NCBI RefSeq assembly: GCF_003129905.1
Contig: NZ_QFFM01000011.1
Coordinates: forward strand, 1 to 64,000
Length of the DNA: 64,000 nt
Source of the DNA: Bifidobacterium callitrichidarum
GTDB taxonomy: Bacteria > Actinomycetota > Actinomycetes > Actinomycetales > Bifidobacteriaceae
Reading direction: 5' to 3'
Positions 58,111 to 64,000 of this stretch are shown here, piece after piece (the stretch's first letter is position 1; every line of letters begins with the position of its first letter). Under the pieces are notes generated by a model that worked only from the letters and a program-made list of their open reading frames with translations, was not told where the DNA came from and ran no database searches. The translations under genes and the position numbers were made by a program.

Positions 58111-58239
58111 GATGATGCTCCTTTGCTTTGCTGAGCAATTTTCTGGCTCCCCTGACCGAGAAGCCGTCAACAAAATCGACTGAGTGGTAGTCCGATGAAG
58201 CTGATCGGGCCACCGCAAAACATTCCCGAAGAATCTCCG

Positions 58240-59502
58240 CTAATCGACGACGGCGCGCCGCTCCCCTACCGACCGCCGCACGATGATGGAGGTGTCCACC
58301 AGCGTGACCGTGTCCGACTGTTCGTCTTCGTTGCGCACGCCGAGTTCCATCAGCTTTTCCATGAGCTGGGCGTCCGCGGGGTTGCGCAACGCGCCCGAAT
58401 CACGGCCGAGCAACAGACGGACCGCCGTCTGGCCGAGTTGCGCGCGCGGGATGCGGATGGAGGTGATGGGTGGGGTGACGACCGGTGCGATGAGTGTGTT
58501 GTCGAAACCGATCACGGAGACGTCCTCCGGTACCCGCACGCCGTCGGCGGTCAGTCGCAGCACGATGCCGGCCGCGATGAGGTCGTTGTACGTGATCACC
58601 GCGGTGGGTTGGGAACCTTCCAGCGCCAGAGCCGCCTGGTAGCCGCCCTCCACGGTGGCGTGCACCGGGCCGATCTGGTTCATGCGGAAGCCCATGCGCT
58701 GGCCGATGTCGTGCAGGCATGACCAGCGCGACTGGTTGGCCCAGGACGCGCCCGGACCGGCCACGTAGGTCACGGCCGTGTGATGGTTGCGTCGCAGCAG
58801 GCTCAGCGCACGCACCACGCCGATACGCGGATCCGGCACCACGCTGGGCACGCCGTCCACGGGCCGGTTGAGCACCACGAGCGGCACCTGCTTGGCGTAG
58901 TTGCGGATGAAGTCGATGCCGGGCGCGTCCGAGGCGAGGATGATGCCGTTCACCTTGCCTTTGAGATGGTTGAGCATCTGCTGGGTGCGCGGCTGGGATT
59001 GGCCGGTTTCGATGATGCCGACGGCGCTGTCCGATTCCATGGCCGTGACCTGCGCGCCCTTCAGGATCTGCGAGGAGACGCCGTCGGCGGTGTCCTTGAC
59101 CACGAGCGCGATGATGCCGCCGCCCGCGGCCGCACGTTTGCCGTTGCCCTGCGGGGTTGCAGTAGCGTGCGATTGCTGAGGCTGGGACGATTGGATTGCG
59201 GTGGAATCGTTGGCGGAGAGGGTTTCGCCGGCGGTGCCCGATCCGGGCCGTTGCGAGGAACCGCCGCCGTTGGCCTCGAGGTTGGCAACGTTTGCGGCTT
59301 CGGCCTCGCCGGCGCCGGCGTTCCGATGCCGGGGGTTGGGACGGTAGCCGAGCTCGGCGGCCACGGCGCGCACATGTTCCACGGTCTGGAAGTTCACGCG
59401 GCCGGGATTGCTGAATACGCGGGAGACGGTGGAGATGGCCACGCCGGCCGCATCCGCCACGTCGCTCAGACGCACCCGGTCCGTAGCCTTGCGCTGTACC
59501 AT
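58240..59502 (-). CDS. LacI family transcriptional regulator with long interdomain insertion
   Basis: A 420-residue regulator. The N-terminal helix-turn-helix runs VRLSDVADAAGVAISTVSRVFSNP (about 10-35, read as two motifs) with the hinge ending ELGYRPN near 62. The effector domain starts at about 130 (GIIALVVKDTADG) and has VNGIILAS, VVLNRPVDG, AVITYNDLIAAG and SVIGFDNT motifs of the periplasmic-binding fold. Between them about 70 Ala/Gly/Ser/Gln-rich residues are inserted where most LacI proteins have a few. The ATG at 59502 has GAGGTGG upstream. It probably controls the neighbouring GPH transporters and glycosidase. Confidence 0.9.
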   Translation of the reverse strand: MVQRKATDRVRLSDVADAAGVAISTVSRVFSNPGRVNFQTVEHVRAVAAELGYRPNPRHRNAGAGEAEAANVANLEANGGGSSQRPGSGTAGETLSANDSTAIQSSQPQQSHATATPQGNGKRAAAGGGIIALVVKDTADGVSSQILKGAQVTAMESDSAVGIIETGQSQPRTQQMLNHLKGKVNGIILASDAPGIDFIRNYAKQVPLVVLNRPVDGVPSVVPDPRIGVVRALSLLRRNHHTAVTYVAGPGASWANQSRWSCLHDIGQRMGFRMNQIGPVHATVEGGYQAALALEGSQPTAVITYNDLIAAGIVLRLTADGVRVPEDVSVIGFDNTLIAPVVTPPITSIRIPRAQLGQTAVRLLLGRDSGALRNPADAQLMEKLMELGVRNEDEQSDTVTLVDTSIIVRRSVGERRAVVD

Positions 59503-59557
59503 CGCCACCTCTTTCCCCCTACATGCGCTCGGATTCCATACTATAGCGGTCTGAAAA

Positions 59558-59767
59558 GGCTCCCCTCTCTGAGGGGACATTGCCGTGAAGCGAACAGCAG
59601 AGCTGTTCGTAGGCAATGTGCGAGACGACAGTCGAGCCAACAAAACGCGAACGACAGTTCGTCCTTAATTGCAGGACGAGCTGTCAGCGAAGCTGACTGA
59701 GGGGAGTTTCGTCCGGAATACTCCCCTCAGCCGCCTACGGCGACAGCTCCCCTCAGGGAGGGGAGCC
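59558..59767. repeat. Composite dispersed palindromic repeat between LacI and GPH genes
   Basis: Several units: GGCTCCCCTCTCTGAGGGG at 59558, a GCTGTCAGCGAAGCTGACTGAGGGGAG segment near 59680, and CTCCCCTCAGCCGCC...GGCGACAGCTCCCCTC ending in GGAGGGGAGCC at 59767. It covers the whole intergenic gap. Confidence 0.8.
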
Positions 59768-59774
59768 AGAATAA

Positions 59775-61190
59775 TCAGGCCTGCTGAGCTTCGGCGGCGG
59801 AGCGACGCTCGGCAAGTTCGGCCTTGATCTGCTTGAACTTCGCCTCGGTGACCGGGTAGAAGAACATGATCGCGGCGGAGATCACGAAGCCGATCAGCGG
59901 CACGAGGCCGGCGGCCAGGCGCAGGTTCTCGGCGACGGTCGGATCCTGGGCCACATTCATGCCGGACTTGTAACCGGTGAAGGCGAGGATGGCCGGGCCA
60001 AGCCAGGAGGTCAGGGCGCCGAACATCTGGCGGAAGAAGCTCAGGCCAGCCATGGCGGCACCATCGGTGCGCTTGCCGGTCTTCCACTCGTAGTACTCGA
60101 CGGTGTCGCCTTCCATGCCCCAGACGTAGTTGCCGCAGAACTGGGCGCCGATGGCGTTGAGGGCGAGGCCCACGAGGGACAGCCACACGTTGGTGACGAA
60201 GATGAACATCACACCACCGATGATGCCGAGCGCGCAGCCGAGGTACCAGCCGCCCTTCTTGCCGAGGTGACGGGCGATGACCGGGCCGAACGGGGAGGCG
60301 ATCACGCCGATGGAGGCGTTGATCAGGGTGACGAGGGTGGTGATGAGGGCCAGGGTGCCGGCATCGGCGCCGTTGGCGAGGACTTCCTTGGCGATGATCG
60401 GTCCGATGGAGCCCACGCAGGTGGCGATCAGGTAGAAGCCGGTGGCGAAGCACAGGATGAGCAGGGCCGGGTTGGTGAAGATGGCCTTCAGGGTATCGAC
60501 GAAGGAGACCTTCGGCTGGGTCGGCACGTCGATCTGCTCGATGGTGGTCTTGTACAGGAAGACGTAGATCAGGGCGCCGACGAGGCAGAAGATGCACACG
60601 ATCGGCAGCATGAGCTTGGCGAGGGCGGCCTGGTCCTTGACGTTGTTGATGGCCGGAGCCAGGGTGAAGGTGACGATCAGGCCGAACAGGGCGCCGCCGA
60701 CCATACGGGCGGAGGACAGGCGCTGACGCTCGTTCTGGTCCTGGGTCATGGCGCCGAGCAGTGCGCCGTACGGCACGCCGCCGAGGGCACCGAGCAGCTG
60801 GTACAGCAGGTAGGTGACGATGGCCCATGCCACCTTGATGCCCATCTCGGCGTCGGCCGGAATGGTGTACATCAGGCAGATGGCGACCATCATCGGCACG
60901 CCGAAGGCGACGACCAGACGACGGAACTTGCCGTTCTTGTTCGGCTTGACGCGGTCGGCGTAGTTACCGGCGAGCAGGTAGACGACAGCCTGGAAGAAGC
61001 GGGCGAACAGGAAGATGTTGGCGGTGGTCACCGGGTCGATGCCCATGTAGATGTAATAGGTGGCCAGGAACATCGACATCATTCGCCAGCCGATGTTGTT
61101 GGCCAAATCGCCGGAACCATAGCCGACGATGTTCAGCCAGGTCAGCTTCTGCGGCGTCTTCTTCGCCGGCTGCGCTGTTGCAGTGCTCAT
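59775..61190 (-). CDS. GPH family glycoside/oligosaccharide:cation symporter
   Basis: A 471-residue protein with twelve TM helices. NIVGYGSGDLANNIGWRMMS near the start, a KNGKFRRLVVAFGVP loop, GVPYGALLGAMTQDQNERQRLSSARM near 135 and GMEGDTVEYYEWKTGKRTDGAAMAGLSFFRQM near 375 (read as separate loop motifs) are the standard GPH marks. The ATG at 61190 has AAAGGAG upstream, and the open frame beyond is rejected. It lies just downstream of the large glycosidase gene, so it probably imports the sugar this enzyme acts on or releases. Confidence 0.92.
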   Translation of the reverse strand: MSTATAQPAKKTPQKLTWLNIVGYGSGDLANNIGWRMMSMFLATYYIYMGIDPVTTANIFLFARFFQAVVYLLAGNYADRVKPNKNGKFRRLVVAFGVPMMVAICLMYTIPADAEMGIKVAWAIVTYLLYQLLGALGGVPYGALLGAMTQDQNERQRLSSARMVGGALFGLIVTFTLAPAINNVKDQAALAKLMLPIVCIFCLVGALIYVFLYKTTIEQIDVPTQPKVSFVDTLKAIFTNPALLILCFATGFYLIATCVGSIGPIIAKEVLANGADAGTLALITTLVTLINASIGVIASPFGPVIARHLGKKGGWYLGCALGIIGGVMFIFVTNVWLSLVGLALNAIGAQFCGNYVWGMEGDTVEYYEWKTGKRTDGAAMAGLSFFRQMFGALTSWLGPAILAFTGYKSGMNVAQDPTVAENLRLAAGLVPLIGFVISAAIMFFYPVTEAKFKQIKAELAERRSAAEAQQA

Positions 61191-61224
61191 GCTTGAGAAC
61201 TCCTTTGATTTCTCTTGTGTTCCA

Positions 61225-61258
61225 CGGTGTGGTGCAGGTCCTCTCCTGCACCACACCG
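61225..61258. terminator. Hairpin between glycosidase and GPH transporter genes
   Basis: A 14-bp stem CGGTGTGGTGCAGG pairs with its complement around TCCTCT. There is no T tract, so it may be a processing or attenuation site within a shared transcript. Confidence 0.6.
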
Positions 61259-61318
61259 CTCGCCGTTGCCGGGGCAGCGGCAAATCTTTTGTTTTTCGGC
61301 GCGCGTCGTGCGCGATCT

Positions 61319-61362
61319 CTCCCCCAGTCAGCATCCGCTGACAGCCCCCTCGTCAGAGGGGC
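61319..61362. repeat. Dispersed palindromic repeat, diverged copy
   Basis: CTCCCCCAGTCAGCATCCGCTGACAG followed by CCCCCTCGTCAGAGGGGC, just after the glycosidase stop. Confidence 0.65.
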
Positions 61363-61377
61363 CGAAGTGCGGTGCCT

Positions 61378-64000
61378 TTACTTGATGAGGCAGGGCAGGG
61401 ACGGGCTGGACTCGGCGGACATGCCGATCGCGTTGACCGCGATCACGGACGCCGTGTAGTTGCCGGCAGTCAGACCGGACACGCTCTTGGCTTCCTCGCC
61501 GGCCTCGGCCTTGACCACCTTGACGGTGTTCTCGGTGAGGTTGCGCAGGGTGAGCACGTAGGAGGTGACCGGGGTGCCGCCGTCGGCCGGGGCCTGCCAG
61601 GTCACGTTCATCGTGTCGCCGGAGGAGGTGACGCCGGGCTTGTTCGGCTTGGCGGGCACGGCGGCCACGATGATCGGCTCGCTCGGCTCGGATGCCGGGG
61701 AGACCTTGTCCTCACCGGTGGTGGCCTCGATGGTCACCTGGTAGGTGCCGCGGGCCACGTTGGCGAACGTGTAGGCGGTGGTGCCGATCGGGGCCCAGGC
61801 GGTGCGCTTGGGCAGGTCGGAGGCCGGGTCGACCGGGGTCAGGTGGATGTTGGTGCCGCCCTTGCCGAAGCCGGAGCGGGTGTCCACGTCGTTCCAGGAG
61901 ACGGCCACGGAGCCGGACTCCACGAGCAGTTCGGCCACCGGGGCCTTCGGGGCGGGCAGCAGGTCGTCCACGGTGTTGGCGCCGGCGCGGCCCACCTTGA
62001 AGGCGGTGGAGGTGGCGCTTTCGCCCTCGCCGATCTCGTTGCGGCCCTGGACGGTCACGGTCCATTCGCCGGCCGGCACGTCCGCGATGAGCGCGTGGGT
62101 ATCGGTGCCCTCCACCGCGGCGGGGATCACCTCGCCGGCGGCGTTGGTCAGCGTGAGCGTGGTGCCCAGGATCGGAGAGCGGCCGTCGGAAGCGAATGCC
62201 CAGCCGACCTGCACGTCGTGGGCCTGCACGGAGACGGTCACGTCCGTGGGTTCGGACGGGATGGCCGGCATGTGGTGGTCGGCGTACACGGCGATCTCCA
62301 CAAGCTGCAGGGCGTATTCGTCGTGCTCGTTCGGGTTGGCGCGCAGCTTGGAGGCCTCGACCTTGACGAAGCGGATGTCGTCGACCGGGGCGAAGTCGAA
62401 GGCGCGGGCCTTGCCGTTGTCCGGCAGGGCGTAGCCGCGCTTGTCCACGACCTTGGTCCAGGCGTTGCCGTCGGCGGAGACGGAGATGGTGAAGTCGACC
62501 GGGAAGCCTTGGCCCTGGTTCGGGTCGAAGGCGCGATGGCCGGCTGCGAACTCCTGCACGCCGCCGACGCCCTCGCCCTCGCCATGGAAGGCCTCGGCCA
62601 CGGTGCCGCCGGGGTTCTCGCCGCGCGGGGCGAGCACCACCTGGGACACGGTGGTCGGATGGGCGAGCTTCAGAACCACCCATTCGTCGTGGTTCTCGGC
62701 GCTCGGCTCGCTGGACCAGCCGAAGTGGTTGTAGTCGGCGTTGAACTCGCCGTCCACCAAGGAGGCGGCGGTCCAGCCGTTGCGCTCGGAGGAGGAGCTC
62801 ACGCGCACGGTGGCGCCCAGGGCCTTGTTGGCGGCCTGGCATGCGCACGGCATCTTGCCGGCCGTGAACTTCACGGTGATGGTCACGGTATCGCCGTTCT
62901 CGCCGGTGTATTCGATCTGGCCGGTGTATTCCTTGCCGGATTCGAGGCCGGCCACGTTCACCGTGTAGAACAGCTCCTGCTCGTGGCGCAGGTTGCCGGC
63001 GAGACGTTCGAAGCTGATGGAGCCGTTGGCGTCATCCACCACGCGGGCGGTCCACTTCTCGCTCAGGGCGCCGCCCTCCTGCTTGAGGTGCAGGCAGTGC
63101 TTGACGTTACGGGACACCCAGTCCACGGTGCCGAGGTCGATGACCGGCCTGTTGGAGCCGATCTTGGCGGGCGCCGGGCGGCCGATCCAGCCAAGGAAGT
63201 TGTCCTCGGTGAACTTGAGCTTGCCGTTCTTGACCACGCTCAGCGTTTCGATGAGCTTGGACTCGTAGGTCTCCACCTCGCCGGGCACGTGGATGGTGAT
63301 GGGCAGTTCGGTGAACTCGCCGTGCTCCACCTCGATGGTCTTGGAGCCGGATTCCACCTCGCGCACGGTGCCGTCCTGCGTGTTAAGCGCGGAGACGGTC
63401 CAGCGGACCTCGAGTTCGGTGCCGTCGATCTCCTCGTCGTTGTAAACGAGCAGCGTGCGCTGAGAGGCGGTGCCGAGCTGGTAGATGCGGTGCGGCAGGC
63501 CGAGGCGCGGTTCCTTGTCGAATTCCTTGTCGAACGCGGCCACGTCCGAGTAGGAGTTGGCGAAGTAACGGTAGCCGTCGCCTTCGATCCAGCGGGCGTC
63601 GCCCTCGGCGGTCGGGTCGAACTGCGGGCGCAGCAGGGCCTTCGGGTTCAGGCCGTGCTTGGTGTGCTCCTGGTCGAGTTCGATGACCTTCTCGATGTTG
63701 TCGTAGATGAACATGGACAGGCAGAACGGCTTCCAGTTGGCCATGCGCGTGGTGCGCACGCCGCGGGTCACGCGGCCCACCTCGCGGCCGAAGTCGGCGC
63801 GGGAGATGGTGTCCGGATTGCCGTTGAGGCGACCGTGGTAGATGTCCTTGATGGTGCCGTCCTCGGCGTACTGCGGGATGCCGGCGGTGGACACGGAGAA
63901 CTCCTCGCCCGCGCCGAGCGGCAGGTCGCCGTCGATCTGGTAGAGGTCGTAGATGTCCGGGGCGCTGGTCATGCCGGAGGGGTAGCCGCCGAAGTAGTGG
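61378..64000 (-). CDS. Large multidomain glycoside hydrolase (C-terminal part; 5' end outside window)
   Basis: At least 874 residues; the frame is open to the right edge (the first visible residues read HYFGGYPSG), so an ATG at 63972 is not a real start. The first 160 residues (NWKPFCLSMFIYDN, IYQLGTASQRTLLVYNDEEIDG, TELEVRW) look like the end of a GH2-like catalytic region and its immunoglobulin-type domain. An F5/8 C (discoidin) carbohydrate-binding domain follows at about 390-590 (ATVRVSSSSERNGW, DEWVVLKLAHPTTVSQVVL). Three FN3-like domains lie at about 595-690, 700-780 and 785-873. No sortase signal or C-terminal TM is present. The exact family cannot be fixed without the N-terminus. Confidence 0.75.
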   Translation of the reverse strand, partial: HYFGGYPSGMTSAPDIYDLYQIDGDLPLGAGEEFSVSTAGIPQYAEDGTIKDIYHGRLNGNPDTISRADFGREVGRVTRGVRTTRMANWKPFCLSMFIYDNIEKVIELDQEHTKHGLNPKALLRPQFDPTAEGDARWIEGDGYRYFANSYSDVAAFDKEFDKEPRLGLPHRIYQLGTASQRTLLVYNDEEIDGTELEVRWTVSALNTQDGTVREVESGSKTIEVEHGEFTELPITIHVPGEVETYESKLIETLSVVKNGKLKFTEDNFLGWIGRPAPAKIGSNRPVIDLGTVDWVSRNVKHCLHLKQEGGALSEKWTARVVDDANGSISFERLAGNLRHEQELFYTVNVAGLESGKEYTGQIEYTGENGDTVTITVKFTAGKMPCACQAANKALGATVRVSSSSERNGWTAASLVDGEFNADYNHFGWSSEPSAENHDEWVVLKLAHPTTVSQVVLAPRGENPGGTVAEAFHGEGEGVGGVQEFAAGHRAFDPNQGQGFPVDFTISVSADGNAWTKVVDKRGYALPDNGKARAFDFAPVDDIRFVKVEASKLRANPNEHDEYALQLVEIAVYADHHMPAIPSEPTDVTVSVQAHDVQVGWAFASDGRSPILGTTLTLTNAAGEVIPAAVEGTDTHALIADVPAGEWTVTVQGRNEIGEGESATSTAFKVGRAGANTVDDLLPAPKAPVAELLVESGSVAVSWNDVDTRSGFGKGGTNIHLTPVDPASDLPKRTAWAPIGTTAYTFANVARGTYQVTIEATTGEDKVSPASEPSEPIIVAAVPAKPNKPGVTSSGDTMNVTWQAPADGGTPVTSYVLTLRNLTENTVKVVKAEAGEEAKSVSGLTAGNYTASVIAVNAIGMSAESSPSLPCLIK

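Noticed and set aside
1..64000. tRNA, rRNA, prophage or insertion-sequence genes
   Set aside because: No cloverleaf-like sequences, rRNA segments, transposases or phage proteins were recognised on either strand. A tRNAscan and Rfam search would be needed to exclude small RNAs.

Overview
The window is GC-rich, densely coded actinobacterial DNA and most resembles a Bifidobacterium chromosome. The reasons are strongly GC-biased third positions, AAAGG/GGAG-type ribosome binding sites, short intergenic palindromes of the form CAGCTCCCCTC...GAGGGGAGCC that I associate with bifidobacteria, GlfT2-like galactofuranosyltransferases, a Kup transporter, a DUF4012 protein and GPH sugar transporters. The species cannot be fixed from sequence reading alone. 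No tRNA, rRNA, CRISPR array, transposase or phage gene was recognised.

About 1-44 kb is a large cell-surface island. Four members of one secreted protein family (a partial copy at 1-47 minus, then 1884 plus, 26445 plus and 29406-31946 minus) share a signal-peptide cassette that is identical or nearly identical at nucleotide level. The three complete members also share a C-terminal block of three SLH (S-layer homology) domains and differ in their InlB-repeat ectodomains. Three further secreted proteins carry C-terminal SLH triplets: an unknown-domain protein (6939), a GH43-like five-bladed propeller (8605) and a PhoA-type alkaline phosphatase (16208). Between them lie two minus-strand glycopolymer operons: GlfT2-like transferase + Wzm/Wzt-like ABC exporter + SASA esterase (10423-16042), and GlfT2-like transferase + polysaccharide pyruvyl transferase + membrane glycosyltransferase (18833-23768). 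In other Gram-positives SLH domains bind pyruvylated secondary cell-wall polymers, so the simplest reading is that this region makes both a pyruvylated (perhaps galactofuranose-containing) wall polymer and the SLH proteins that dock on it.

A second non-covalent anchoring system is interleaved. Four proteins with choline/glucan-binding-like cell-wall repeats (GWYYFDPxTGAM type) occur at 25398, 32670, 37620 and 40461: an excalibur protein, a GH43-like paralogue, an SGNH hydrolase and a GH25 lysozyme with a degenerate L,D-transpeptidase domain. Near them are two acyltransferase-3 proteins, a GtrB-like GT2 and several polytopic glycosyltransferase-like membrane proteins.

From 44 to 55 kb the content is more housekeeping-like: a DUF4012 protein, an FtsX-like permease paired with an ABC ATPase that lacks a recognisable Walker A, an HD-domain protein, a class II glutamine amidotransferase and Kup. 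From 55 to 64 kb there is TatD, a GPH/MFS transporter, a 54-residue membrane peptide, a LacI regulator, a second GPH transporter and a large multidomain glycosidase cut by the window edge; the last three look like a sugar-utilisation locus. Strong intergenic hairpins, two C9 tracts and a 42-bp-period palindromic repeat cluster (50469-50718) are the main non-coding structures.
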